Below are positions 42,895 to 51,953 of a DNA stretch of 64,000 nucleotides, piece after piece (position 1 is the first letter of the stretch; every line of letters starts with the position of its first letter). Made by a program: the position numbers and the translations under genes. Where the stretch lies: assembly GCA_021789605.1 (NCBI GenBank), contig JAJYJI010000001.1:113880-177879 (forward strand), read 5' to 3'. Below the pieces are notes generated by a model, which saw only the letters and a program-made list of their open reading frames with translations, was not told the origin of the DNA and did no database searches. The stretch is from a bacterium (lineage in GTDB: Bacteria > SZUA-79 > Acidulodesulfobacterales > Acidulodesulfobacteraceae).

Positions 42895-45588
42895 ATGAAA
42901 AGTTTGTTGTCGGGAGAAGCAAGAGAAATATTCATAAAATATTTTAAAGAGAAAGGGCATTCCGTTATAAACGGGTCTTCCCTGATTCCCGCCGGCGACG
43001 ATTCCATTATGTTTACCAACGCCGGAATGGTCCAATTTAAAGACTACTTTACCGGCGTGTCCGCGCCTCAGGTTCTTAGGGCGGTTACCGTCCAAAAATG
43101 CATGAGGGCGGGGGGCAAGCATAACGACCTTGAAAATGTCGGCAAAACATCGCGCCACCACACATTCTTTGAAATGCTCGGCAATTTTTCGTTCGGGGAC
43201 TATTTTAAAAAAGAAGCTATTTTATTTGCCTACGAATTTTTAACGGATATACTCGAGATAGATTTGGAAAGGCTGTATGTTACCGTCAACGCCAAGGACG
43301 GAGAGGGTTATTCCATATGGAAAGACGTCGTGAAATTCAACGAAAAAAAGATTTTTAAGCTCGGCGACGAAACCAATTTTTGGCAGATGGGAGAAACCGG
43401 TCCCTGCGGCTATTCCAGCGAGATATTTTTCGATACCGGCTACTCGGAAACCGGACATAGCGACTGCGATATAAACTGCGATTGCGGCAGATATTTAGAG
43501 ATATGGAATCTTGTATTTATGGAATTTAACAAGAGTTCCGGCGGCGCAATCTCGAAGCTTCCCAAGCCGTCTATCGATACCGGCATGGGACTTGAACGGA
43601 TTTTAAGGGTTTTGCAAAACGTAAAATCGAATTACGATACCGACGTTTTTATTCCTTATATAAACGAAATAGATGCCGTAACCGGCAAAAAATATGACAG
43701 CGGCGACGAAATCTACGATACCGCCGTCAGAGTAATAAGCGACCATATCAGAACCTCCGTATTTCTTTCAGCCGAATCCGTCTTTCCGTCAAACGAGGGC
43801 AGGGGATACGTTTTCAGAAGAATATTAAGAAGGCTGATAAGGTATTCCTTAAAACTCGGCGCCGGCCTTGAAGATTTAATCAATCTCGGCAATACGGCGG
43901 TATTGGTAATGGGCGGATTTTACCCCGAAGCAAGGGACGGGCTTACTGTTTTCGAGAAAATAATTTCAGAGGAGTACGATAAATTTACCGATACGGTCGG
44001 TCAGGGGCTTAAGCTTATCGACGAAAAGGTTGCGGAATTAAAAAGCAAAAAAGAAAAGACGATTAACGGGGATTTTATATTTAAATTATACGACACCAAA
44101 GGTTTTCCGGTTGACCTTGCCATAGACATTGCGTCCGAAAATGATTTGTCCGTCGATTTAAAAAGGTTCGACGAGCTTATGAATATCCAGAAAAAGGGGT
44201 CTAAGCAGAAAAAAGAAAAACACGGAATTTCGGATATAAACCCGGATTTTCCAAAGACAAATTTCGTCGGATATTCATCGGTAGAAAACGATGCGGATAT
44301 AACCCGCATATTGAATGAAGCCGGAGAACCGGTTGACTTAGTGGAAGACGGAGGTTCTTATTATATAGCGGCCGATTCCACCCCGTTTTATCCGGAAGGG
44401 GGCGGCCAGGTCGGAGACAAAGGATTGATAGAATGGAACGACGGCTATGCCTCGGCGGATGTTTCGGCCTCATTTAAAACCAAAAACGGGGTCATACTGC
44501 ATTATGGAAGAATTTTTATAAAAAATAACGGCTCTTTCGACGCAAACTCTGAAACCTCCGGCATTCCGGCCAAATCTTTTCCGGCGAAGGCAAAGTTTTA
44601 CGTAGATAAGGAAACAAGAAAAAAAACGGCTTCAAACCATAGCGCGGTTCATTTATTGCAGGCTGCGCTCAGAAAAATTTTGGGAAGCCATGTTTCCCAG
44701 CAGGGTTCTTACGTCGATTCCGAAAGATTGAGATTTGATTTTTCGTACGGGAAACCGCTTTCTGATGACGAAATCCGCGGTATAGAGACTTTAGTGAACG
44801 AATATATTTTCTCCGATACGGAGGTTGCGGTTAAAGAGCTTGACGTTAAATCGGCTTTAAATTCCGGGGCGCTTCATTTTTTTGACGAAAAATACGAAGA
44901 AAAAGTTAGAGTCGTGTCGATAGGCGGGATATCCAAAGAGTTCTGCGGCGGAACGCATGTATCCAGAACGGGGGAGATAGGTTTTTTTAAAATTTCCGGA
45001 GAATCGTCCGTTGCATCCGGAATCAGAAGGATAGAAGCCGTAACCGGCTATAATTATTTAAATTATCTGCACATAGAAGAAGACAACATGAACAATATTG
45101 CGATATTGCTAAACTCTTCGAAGCCGGACATATTCAATAAGATAATAAAACTTCATTACGATTGTGAATTTTTAGAAAAAACAAACGAAGAGCTTAAGCT
45201 AAAATTAAATAATTTTGAAGCCGAACGGCTTGTTAAACTGTTTAAAACTGCCGGAAAGGATAAAATTAAATATTTAATATCAAAATTTCGGAATGTTTCG
45301 GGAGACGAACTCAAAGGACTTATAAATGCGGTTAGAACAAGCCGTTATTTTCCCGCCGGGGACAGCGCCGTTATTTTCGTTTCGGATTTAAACGGCGAAA
45401 AATTGATTTACGTTGTTTCCGCGGAAGGAGCCGCCGACGCATCTAAAATTATAAAATTAATTAATGCCGAAACAGGCGGAAAGGGCGGCGGCAAAAAAGA
45501 TTTTTCGCAGGGCGGCTCTCCTTCCGTTTCAAAATTTTCGGATATTGAAAATATAATCGAGGGCATTCTTGCGAAACAGCCGGTTTAA
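42895..45588 (+). CDS. alaS: alanyl-tRNA synthetase
   Basis: An 897-residue class II synthetase that charges tRNA-Ala. The catalytic core shows MFTNAGMVQFKDYFTG, MRAGGKHNDLENVGKTSRHHTFFEMLGNFSFGDYF and DTGMGLERI. The editing domain has the metal motif HSAVHLLQAALRKILG, then CGGTHVSRTGEIGFFKI with the paired Cys/His. Two Lys-rich stretches lie between. The C-terminal C-Ala part contains a Gly/Lys-rich linker (AETGGKGGGKKDFSQGG) before ADVxNI-like sequence. No ribosome site is obvious before ATG; coupling to recX is likely. Confidence 0.97.
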   Translation: MKSLLSGEAREIFIKYFKEKGHSVINGSSLIPAGDDSIMFTNAGMVQFKDYFTGVSAPQVLRAVTVQKCMRAGGKHNDLENVGKTSRHHTFFEMLGNFSFGDYFKKEAILFAYEFLTDILEIDLERLYVTVNAKDGEGYSIWKDVVKFNEKKIFKLGDETNFWQMGETGPCGYSSEIFFDTGYSETGHSDCDINCDCGRYLEIWNLVFMEFNKSSGGAISKLPKPSIDTGMGLERILRVLQNVKSNYDTDVFIPYINEIDAVTGKKYDSGDEIYDTAVRVISDHIRTSVFLSAESVFPSNEGRGYVFRRILRRLIRYSLKLGAGLEDLINLGNTAVLVMGGFYPEARDGLTVFEKIISEEYDKFTDTVGQGLKLIDEKVAELKSKKEKTINGDFIFKLYDTKGFPVDLAIDIASENDLSVDLKRFDELMNIQKKGSKQKKEKHGISDINPDFPKTNFVGYSSVENDADITRILNEAGEPVDLVEDGGSYYIAADSTPFYPEGGGQVGDKGLIEWNDGYASADVSASFKTKNGVILHYGRIFIKNNGSFDANSETSGIPAKSFPAKAKFYVDKETRKKTASNHSAVHLLQAALRKILGSHVSQQGSYVDSERLRFDFSYGKPLSDDEIRGIETLVNEYIFSDTEVAVKELDVKSALNSGALHFFDEKYEEKVRVVSIGGISKEFCGGTHVSRTGEIGFFKISGESSVASGIRRIEAVTGYNYLNYLHIEEDNMNNIAILLNSSKPDIFNKIIKLHYDCEFLEKTNEELKLKLNNFEAERLVKLFKTAGKDKIKYLISKFRNVSGDELKGLINAVRTSRYFPAGDSAVIFVSDLNGEKLIYVVSAEGAADASKIIKLINAETGGKGGGKKDFSQGGSPSVSKFSDIENIIEGILAKQPV

Positions 45589-46393
45589 ATTTTATTTTAT
45601 TGCCGGATTGAAAATCAGAATAGGAATTTTATCTGCCTTTATCCTTCTATCTTTAAGTTTAGGCGGCTGCGCATATTACGTTAAAAAGACCGGCGAGCGG
45701 CGGAAAGCGCCGAATGCCGCATATATAAGCAGAAAGACCGTTTTAAAAAGGCTTTACGAAAATTACGGACGGTTCGAGGGCATGTCGGGAAGACTGACCA
45801 TTTCCGCAAAAGGCGGCAGTTTCTCCTTTGAGCAGGCGGGCATTTATAAGTATATAACGGGAAAATATCTGCAATTCGCCGTTCCCGATATGTACGGAAA
45901 TATTCTTTTTTACATAAAGATATATGGAACGGGCAATAAAGCCGTTTTTTTGAATCCAAAAGACGGAAAAACGGAAATGCTGGACCTCGGTAAAAAATAT
46001 ACCGGCAAAATGTTAATGTACGAAAGACTATTTAAAGTTTTTAAAATCTTTTTAAATTTAAATAATCTCGATAAAATTAAAAAGGCCGGTATATTTTATA
46101 ATACGGACGCCGGTTTTTTCTTTAAATACCGCAATAAAATTAAAAAAGCGGGCGGCTATTACATTTACGTAAATAAAAACTATCTTATAGACAAGATAAC
46201 GGCGGTAAAACACGGTAAAATAACCGAAATTATATACTTTAAAAATTATATCCTAAAGGAAGGAAGCCGGGTTCCCTTAAAAATATATGTTGACGATTAC
46301 CTGTATAATGTTAAAATAAAAGTTGCGCTTTCTAAAGGCAGCGGTTTAATCGGGCGGACGCGGCAAACTGCGTCGGGGCAAACGGCAAATTAA
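45569..46393 (+). CDS. LolB-like outer-membrane lipoprotein
   Basis: 274 residues overlapping the end of alaS by 20 nt. A TTG codon 13 codons later (MKIRIGIL...) would give a shorter, canonical lipoprotein signal. The lipobox LSLGGC marks the lipidated Cys. The mature part (GRFEGMSGRLTISAKGGSFSFEQAGIYKYITGKYLQFAV) resembles the LolB/DUF4292 half-barrel that inserts lipoproteins into the outer membrane or acts near it. Beta-rich segments with Lys/Tyr continue to the end. Next to bamD, an envelope biogenesis role is plausible. Confidence 0.65.
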   Translation: MRNSRFKFYFIAGLKIRIGILSAFILLSLSLGGCAYYVKKTGERRKAPNAAYISRKTVLKRLYENYGRFEGMSGRLTISAKGGSFSFEQAGIYKYITGKYLQFAVPDMYGNILFYIKIYGTGNKAVFLNPKDGKTEMLDLGKKYTGKMLMYERLFKVFKIFLNLNNLDKIKKAGIFYNTDAGFFFKYRNKIKKAGGYYIYVNKNYLIDKITAVKHGKITEIIYFKNYILKEGSRVPLKIYVDDYLYNVKIKVALSKGSGLIGRTRQTASGQTAN

Positions 46394-46422
46394 TTTATGC
46401 ACAAAAAATACGGGAAAAATAT

Positions 46423-47157
46423 ATGAAATACGGGAAACTATTTTTATCGGCTCTTTTATTAGCCTCGGCGGCTCCGTTTCTTTTAACCGGCTGCGGCAAA
46501 AACGTAAAAAAAAACATACTTCCTCCGGACGTCTATTACAATAAGGCTCTGCATGATTCACGGAACCGGGATTATAACGGCGCGGCCAAAAACCTTAAGG
46601 CATTGATAGAAAACTACCCCGCATATCGCAACACTAAAAAGGCCGAGCTTAAACTAGGAGACGCCTACTATCTGGAAGGCAAATACATCGAAGCGTCCGG
46701 CGCTTATTTAGATTTCATACACCTTCACCCCCGTTCCAAATACGTGCCTTTTGCCATGTATTACGAAGCAATGTCTTTTTATAAAAGAAAAGAAGCCGCC
46801 GGAAGGACGCAGTCGCCCTTAAAAAAAGCAAAAGCCGTATTCGAAAAGCTTATATCTAAATTTCCTTCTTCTAAATATTCCGATAGCGCTTTTAAATATA
46901 TTAAAATAATAGACGCCGGTTTGTCGGAAAATACTTTTTATACCGGCATGTATTATTATAAAGCAAGCCTGTGGAAACCGGCCGCATATATGTTTAAAAC
47001 GGTCATTAAGCAATACGGCGGCAAAGGTTTGCCCGTTATGCCCAAAACTTTATATTATCTTGCTTTATGCTATAAGAACATGAATAATAAAAAAATGGAG
47101 GCCCGCTATTTAAATCGCTTGAAAGAGAAATATCCGCGTAGCAAGTATGCAAAATAA
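46423..47157 (+). CDS. bamD: outer membrane assembly lipoprotein BamD
   Basis: 244 residues with lipobox LLTGCG (Cys about residue 24) and TPR-type helices: YNKALHDSRNRDYNGAAKNLKALIENYPAY, LKLGDAYYLEGKYIEASGAYLDFIHLHPRSKYVPFAMY and AKAVFEKLISKFPSSKYSDSAF. The final one is YYLALCYKNMNNKKMEARYLNRLKEKYPRSKYA. These are the characteristic BamD repeats. BamD sits on the inner face of the outer membrane and helps BamA insert beta-barrels such as the porin-like protein at 60 kb. Confidence 0.9.
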   Translation: MKYGKLFLSALLLASAAPFLLTGCGKNVKKNILPPDVYYNKALHDSRNRDYNGAAKNLKALIENYPAYRNTKKAELKLGDAYYLEGKYIEASGAYLDFIHLHPRSKYVPFAMYYEAMSFYKRKEAAGRTQSPLKKAKAVFEKLISKFPSSKYSDSAFKYIKIIDAGLSENTFYTGMYYYKASLWKPAAYMFKTVIKQYGGKGLPVMPKTLYYLALCYKNMNNKKMEARYLNRLKEKYPRSKYAK

Positions 47158-47181
47158 AATGGATTTGCATGCTTTTTCGGG

Positions 47182-47210
47182 TTGACAGCGGCCGTAAATT
47201 ATGCAATAAT
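47182..47210 (+). promoter_or_regulatory. strong sigma-70 promoter upstream of infC
   Basis: TTGACA, exactly 17 nt, AATAAT: a perfect -35 and a 5/6 -10, about 100 nt before the infC start. It would drive infC-rpmI-rplT. Confidence 0.75.
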
Positions 47211-47310
47211 TTTAAAACCAAACTATAATAAATAATAATAATAAATAATCAAGCGCGCAAACAGATAAGCCGCGCAAATAAATTAAATTTATATAAAAGG
47301 AGAAATTAAT

Positions 47311-47922
47311 ATACAAAAAAATAACAAAACTTATTTAAACGAAGGTATCAGGGCAAAGGATGTCAGGGTTATCGACGAGGAAGGGAAGCAGGCGGGCATA
47401 ATGCCGCTATACGATGCCGTTAAGCTTGCAAAGGACAAATTTTTGGATCTTGTAGAAGTTTCGCAGGATGCAAATCCTCCGGTTTGCAGAATTATGGATT
47501 TCGGCAAATTTAAATACGAACAAAATAAAAAGGCGCAGGAGGCAAAGAAAAAACAGGTACAGATACATTTAAAAGAGGTTAAATTCAGGCCGAATACAGA
47601 CGACCATGATTATAATTTTAAATTAAAGAACGCCATTTCTTTTCTTAAAGAGGGCAATAAGGTAAAATTAACGGTTACTTTCAAAGGAAGGGAGCTTGCG
47701 CATACGGAACTCGGAATTAAAGTCATATTAAGGGTGATAGAAGACGTAAAAGAGTTCGGCGTTCCCGAATTTCCCATTAAACCGGACGTCAAGAGGACAT
47801 TCAGCACAGTAATAGTTCCGTTGAAAGCGAAAAAATACATCGATGCTTCCGCGGCAAAAGAAACAAACGCTAAAGAAAAAAATAAAGAAAAAATAGAAAA
47901 AAGCCCGGAAGCGGGACGCTAA
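47311..47922 (+). CDS. infC: translation initiation factor IF-3
   Basis: The ORF track begins at an internal ATG. The true N-terminus is upstream in the same frame, because the conserved NEGIRAKDVRVIDEEGKQAGIM segment lies before that ATG. The only codon at proper spacing from AAAAGGAG is ATA (8 nt gap), which gives 203 residues; an in-frame ATT is too close. IF-3 genes are known for non-AUG starts that permit autoregulation by IF-3 itself. The second domain contains VQIHLKEVKFRPNTDDHDYNFKLKNAISFL and ends in a Lys/Glu-rich tail. Confidence 0.93.
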   Translation: MQKNNKTYLNEGIRAKDVRVIDEEGKQAGIMPLYDAVKLAKDKFLDLVEVSQDANPPVCRIMDFGKFKYEQNKKAQEAKKKQVQIHLKEVKFRPNTDDHDYNFKLKNAISFLKEGNKVKLTVTFKGRELAHTELGIKVILRVIEDVKEFGVPEFPIKPDVKRTFSTVIVPLKAKKYIDASAAKETNAKEKNKEKIEKSPEAGR

Positions 47923-47962
47923 AAAATTTAAATAAAAATAATAAAAAGGAAGGGTAAATAAT

Positions 47963-48166
47963 ATGGCGAAGATAAAAGTCAAAACAAGCAGGGGCGCAAA
48001 GAAAAGATTTAAAATTACCGCAAACGGACTAGTAATCCACCGCAAAGCGAATAAAAGCCATATACTTACTTCAAAGGGAAGGAACAGAAAGAACAGGCTG
48101 AAAAAATCCGCGGCGGCTAATTCTACCGATTCGGCCAATATAAAAAGGCTTTTGCCGTATTTATAA
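47963..48166 (+). CDS. rpmI: 50S ribosomal protein L35
   Basis: A 67-residue basic protein. It starts MAKIKVKTSRGAKKRFKITANGLVIHRKANKSHILTSKGRNRKN, the L35 pattern, after an AAGGAAGGG site. It is the second gene in infC-rpmI-rplT. Confidence 0.96.
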   Translation: MAKIKVKTSRGAKKRFKITANGLVIHRKANKSHILTSKGRNRKNRLKKSAAANSTDSANIKRLLPYL

Positions 48167-48338
48167 ACAAGAAAATAAAAAGGAACGGACAAAAGCCGTC
48201 AGACTTACATTATTTTACGAGACGCGGCTAAGGAAAAAACGGAAATTATTCGGCGGAAAATGAATCCGGCGGTTTTTGTTTGGAAAGGATAGCGGAATAA
48301 GATATATCAAAATATAAAAGGTAAAAGGAGCGGAAAAA

Positions 48339-48701
48339 ATGCCAAGAGTAAAAAGAGGTATTTTAACAAAAAAAAGACACAAAAGGGTGCTAAAGGCGGC
48401 AAAAGGATATTACGGAGCGAGAAGCCGGCTTTTTAAATCGGCTCATGAAGCCGTAAATAAAGCCCTTAACTATGCCTACAGGGACAGAAAAGTTAAAAAG
48501 AGGCAATTCAGGGGCATGTGGATTGTAAGAATCAACGCGGCATGTAGAGAAAACGGCATTTCTTACTCCAGATTTATCGACCTTTTAAATAAAAAAGAAA
48601 TAGGATTAAACAGAAAAGTTTTATCGGAAATTGCAATTTCCGACCCCGCCGCATTTTCCGGCATCGTCAGGGATATCCTTAAAGCGTCGGCATCGGTTTA
48701 G
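48339..48701 (+). CDS. rplT: 50S ribosomal protein L20
   Basis: 120 residues starting [29 protein letters not shown], followed by [35 protein letters not shown], both invariant L20 segments. L20 is an early assembly protein that often represses this operon by binding mRNA. The 172-nt gap before it contains G/C-paired segments (AAACGGAAATTATTCGGCGG...CCGGCGG), where such a site could lie, but I could not define one. Confidence 0.97.
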   Translation: MPRVKRGILTKKRHKRVLKAAKGYYGARSRLFKSAHEAVNKALNYAYRDRKVKKRQFRGMWIVRINAACRENGISYSRFIDLLNKKEIGLNRKVLSEIAISDPAAFSGIVRDILKASASV

Positions 48702-48844
48702 CAATCCAAATTTATCCGGATAAAATAAATATTACGGATAGCGCCGAAATCCGGGCAGTTAATCCGCCATATTTAAAGGCGGAGCGGCGCCAGCGCCGGA
48801 AGGTAAAAAAACACATAACGTAAAAATATCGGAGCCCGAAAATA

Positions 48845-49159
48845 ATGACGTTGACAAAAGCCGGTTTAATCAATAAAGTTCGTTCTAAAGTCGGGTTATC
48901 GACTTCGGAATCGACAGCTTACGTATCTTCTTTTTTTGATTTAATAAAATCTGAAACAGAAGAATCCGGAACTTTAAAACTTAACGGTTTCGGAAATTTT
49001 ATGGTAAAAGAAAAGAAGGCAAGGAAAGGAAGAAACCCGCAGTCCGGAGAAGCCATCTTGATAAGCGAAAGGAAGGTTCTTAAATTTAAGCCTTCCGTAG
49101 TTTTTAAAACCGAAGTAAACAAAAAATATAAAAATGGAACCGCCGATACCGATAAATGA
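48845..49159 (+). CDS. ihfA: integration host factor alpha subunit (HU/IHF family)
   Basis: A 104-residue DNA-bending protein. MTLTKAGLINKVRSKVGLSTSESTAYVSSFFDLIK is the dimerisation part. KLNGFGNFMVKEKKARKGRNPQSGEAI is the beta arm with the conserved intercalating Pro (NPQSGE). The ihfA call over HU rests on the LTKAGL start, the length, and the usual rplT-ihfA-merR neighbourhood; pheST, often between rplT and ihfA, is absent. A CGGCGC-CA-GCGCCG hairpin lies about 45 nt upstream. Confidence 0.88.
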   Translation: MTLTKAGLINKVRSKVGLSTSESTAYVSSFFDLIKSETEESGTLKLNGFGNFMVKEKKARKGRNPQSGEAILISERKVLKFKPSVVFKTEVNKKYKNGTADTDK

Positions 49160-49556
49160 TATAAATAATACGGATGAAAAATATTATTATAAAATCGGGG
49201 AAGTCGCACGAAAAATTAATATAGAACCTTATGTAATAAGGTTCTGGGAATCGGAATTCCCTTTTTTAAAGCCCTATAAATCCAAAGGTTCGCAGAGGCT
49301 TTATTCCAAGTCGGACATCGAGAAGATTTTACTTATAAAAGATTACTTATACATTAAAAAATTTACGATAGAGGGCGCAAAAAAAGCTCTCAGGGCAAAA
49401 AAATATTCCGGCATAAGCGAAATCGCTAACGAAGGCGTAAACGGCGGCGCAGGAGAAGCTGGCCTTACCTGCGCTTCGCTTTTAAAAGACATTAGGGAAG
49501 AGCTCAATTCGGTTAAATCCCTTTTGTCGTCAAGAAAAACAGGTAAATCAAAGTGA
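49134..49556 (+). CDS. MerR-family transcriptional regulator
   Basis: 140 residues overlapping the end of ihfA by 26 nt. The DNA-binding part YYYKIGEVARKINIEPYVIRFWESEFPFLKPYKSKGSQRLYSKSDIEKILLIKDYLYIKKFTIEGAK is a standard MerR winged helix. After a Gly/Ala-rich linker (NEGVNGGAGEAG) a short coiled coil ends the protein. There is no effector domain or metal-binding Cys cluster. Regulators of this kind follow ihfA in many deltaproteobacteria; targets are unknown. Confidence 0.88.
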   Translation: MEPPIPINDINNTDEKYYYKIGEVARKINIEPYVIRFWESEFPFLKPYKSKGSQRLYSKSDIEKILLIKDYLYIKKFTIEGAKKALRAKKYSGISEIANEGVNGGAGEAGLTCASLLKDIREELNSVKSLLSSRKTGKSK

Positions 49557-50350
49557 ATATCCTTCTTTCAAACGATGACGGGGTTTATGCGACGGGTATA
49601 AATATTTTATTCGAAGAGCTTAACGGCGTCGCAGACGTCGTCATAGTTGCGCCTGACAGGGAAAGAAGCGCAAGTTCCCATTCCCTAACCATCGACAGGC
49701 CGTTGAGGGTCAACGAGATAAAACCCAACATATTTTCGGTTGACGGCACCCCGACGGACGCGGTCAATATCGCAGTTCATTCCATTCTGAAAACCAGGCC
49801 TGATATTGTAATATCAGGAATAAACTACGGCGGCAATATTTGCGACGACGTCATTTATTCCGGAACGGTTTCCGCCGCGATGGAAGGGGCGGTTATGGGG
49901 ATAAAATCCATAGCCGTTTCTTTAGTAGTAAATAAAGGAGGAGGATATCTGCCGAAAGAGCCTTCTTCGGAAGAGGACCTGGAAGCGTCTTTCAGAAAAG
50001 CCGCCCGATTTGTTTCTAATCTTGCCAAGGTCTTTAACGGGAAAGGTTTTCCTAAACACACCCTTCTAAACGTAAATATTCCGCAAACGATAATCAAAAA
50101 GAAAAATGCCTTTGAATACAGGATTACGAAACAGGGAAAGCGCTATTTCGAAGATTTCGTGGTAGAGAAAATAGACCCGAGAGGAAGAAAATATTACTGG
50201 ATTTGGGGCAAAAACATAAGATTCGACGATATTTCGGGAAGCGATTACGAAGCCGTACACGACGGGCTTATTTCGGTCACTCCGATACATCTCGATATGA
50301 CGAACTATAAAGCTATGGAAAATTTAAAAAATATCGATTTATCTTTATGA
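49553..50350 (+). CDS. surE: 5'/3'-nucleotidase SurE
   Basis: 265 residues. It starts at GTG with a GTGA overlap to the merR stop. MNILLSNDDGVYATGINIL holds the metal-binding Asp pair. RSASSHSLTID, ISGINYGGNICDDVIYSGTVSAAMEGAVMG, and LNVNIP follow as in SurE. The enzyme dephosphorylates nucleoside monophosphates under stress. The surE-pcm-rpoS order matches the classic stationary-phase cluster. Confidence 0.95.
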   Translation: MNILLSNDDGVYATGINILFEELNGVADVVIVAPDRERSASSHSLTIDRPLRVNEIKPNIFSVDGTPTDAVNIAVHSILKTRPDIVISGINYGGNICDDVIYSGTVSAAMEGAVMGIKSIAVSLVVNKGGGYLPKEPSSEEDLEASFRKAARFVSNLAKVFNGKGFPKHTLLNVNIPQTIIKKKNAFEYRITKQGKRYFEDFVVEKIDPRGRKYYWIWGKNIRFDDISGSDYEAVHDGLISVTPIHLDMTNYKAMENLKNIDLSL

Positions 50351-50371
50351 ATATTTTTAAACTCATATCAT

Positions 50372-51028
50372 ATGAAAAAAGGAATAGATAAGCTTATAGA
50401 AAAGCTTATGTCCAAAGGCATAAACGACAGGAAAGTGCTGGAAATCTTAAGAAAAGTTCCCCGCGAGATATTCGTGGAACAGCCGTTAAGGTCGGCTGAG
50501 CTTTGTTACGGAGAGACGCCGCTTCCGATAGGGCACAGTCAAACTATTTCAAGCGTTTATACCGTAGCTTTAATGACGCAGGCCCTTGATTTGAGTAAAA
50601 ATCATAAAGTTTTAGAAATAGGAACCGGTTCAGGCTATCAGGCGGCGATACTGTCTTTTTTAGCGGCGTCGGTTTTTACCATAGAGCGTATCAGGGATTT
50701 GTCTTTAAAGGCAAGGAGCGCCGTAGAGTCCCTAAATATACATAATATAACTTTCATTATTGGGGACGGAACGATAGGCTTTAACGAATACTCCCCTTAC
50801 GACAGGATACTTATAACCGCGTGTTCTCCGGATATACCCGCGCCGCTGTTTAAACAGCTGAACGAGGGCGGAACGATGGTTATACCAGTCGAGCGTAACG
50901 GTTCCCAGAGCATCTGCTTAATAGAAAAGAAAAACGGCGTTATGCATTCTAAGGATATCGCCCCCGCAAACTTTGTCAAACTTATAGGAAAAAACGGATA
51001 TGAAACGGAAAGGCCGCAACAGTTCTAA
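50372..51028 (+). CDS. pcm: protein-L-isoaspartate O-methyltransferase
   Basis: A 218-residue SAM-dependent repair enzyme for isoaspartyl damage. VPREIFVEQPLRSAELCYGETPLPIGHSQTISSVYTVALMTQAL contains the substrate motif. VLEIGTGSGYQAAIL is the SAM-binding motif I, and YDRILITACSPDIPAPLFKQLNEGGTMVIPV is the later core. It lies between surE and rpoS. Confidence 0.94.
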   Translation: MKKGIDKLIEKLMSKGINDRKVLEILRKVPREIFVEQPLRSAELCYGETPLPIGHSQTISSVYTVALMTQALDLSKNHKVLEIGTGSGYQAAILSFLAASVFTIERIRDLSLKARSAVESLNIHNITFIIGDGTIGFNEYSPYDRILITACSPDIPAPLFKQLNEGGTMVIPVERNGSQSICLIEKKNGVMHSKDIAPANFVKLIGKNGYETERPQQF

Positions 51029-51953
51029 AGAGAATGCCGAATCCTTTTCGGATGTCTTTGCGCCGGATTCCGGCAAAGCTCAGAACGTAAAAGAAAATTT
51101 AAAATACGTTAAATCCGAAGAAAATGTTATATCTAGCCAGTACCTTAAATATCTCAAAAAATATCCTCTATTAACGAAGGAGCAGGAATACGGCTTAGCG
51201 CTAAAAGTTATGGAGGGAGACGGCGATGCGCGGGATTTAATGGTCAAATCAAATCTGGGCCTTGTAATAAGCGTAGCAAAAAGGTTTCTCGGAAGGGGGC
51301 TTTCCTTCGACGACCTTATAATGGAGGGCAACATAGGGCTTATAAAAGCGGTGGACAGATTTAAGCCTAAAAAGGGCTTCAGATTTTCGACTTACGCCAT
51401 ATGGTGGATAAGGCAGGCGATAGAGCGAGGCATACTGAACTCGGGAAGACTTATAAGGCTTCCTATACACATATCCGAAAATCTTTACAAATATGCCAGA
51501 GCGGCAAAGGACGTTACGGGCGAACTTAAAAGAGAGCCTAATATCGGCGAAGTTGCCGGATACATGGGGATTAAAGAAAAAAAGTTAGAAAAGATTTTAA
51601 GTTTTATAGGCAATATTTACTCGTTAGACATGTCTTATTCCCAGAATCATGATGAAGAGGACCAGAATATGACCTTTTCGAACATAATCGGGGAGGACGA
51701 GAAAAACACTTCCGCTTTCGATATATTGGACAGGATTGAAACGCTTAAGCTTCTTAATAAATGGCTTTTTAACCTTACCGATATAGAAAGCAAAGTTATC
51801 GTATTAAGATACGGCTTAAATTACGAAAAACCGTGGACTCTTAACGAAATAGGAATTATTTTCGGGCTTACGAAAGAACGCATAAGGCAGATTGAAGTCA
51901 AGTCTTTAAAAAAACTAAGAAAAATGGCAGAGGACGCCGGATTCGGCAGGTGA
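51000..51953 (+). CDS. rpoS: RNA polymerase sigma factor RpoS-like
   Basis: A 317-residue group 2 sigma-70 factor. Region 1.2 is SSQYLKYLKKYPLLTKEQEYGLALKV. Region 2 is NLGLVISVAKRFLGRGLSFDDLIMEGNIGLIKAVDRFKPKKGFRFSTYAIWWIRQAIERGI with the -10 recognition helix. Region 3 follows. Region 4 ends TLNEIGIIFGLTKERIRQIEVKSLKKLRK. Length, lack of region 1.1, and position after pcm argue for RpoS over RpoD. Its start overlaps pcm by 29 nt, so a small upstream Met cannot be excluded. Confidence 0.92.
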   Translation: MKRKGRNSSKENAESFSDVFAPDSGKAQNVKENLKYVKSEENVISSQYLKYLKKYPLLTKEQEYGLALKVMEGDGDARDLMVKSNLGLVISVAKRFLGRGLSFDDLIMEGNIGLIKAVDRFKPKKGFRFSTYAIWWIRQAIERGILNSGRLIRLPIHISENLYKYARAAKDVTGELKREPNIGEVAGYMGIKEKKLEKILSFIGNIYSLDMSYSQNHDEEDQNMTFSNIIGEDEKNTSAFDILDRIETLKLLNKWLFNLTDIESKVIVLRYGLNYEKPWTLNEIGIIFGLTKERIRQIEVKSLKKLRKMAEDAGFGR

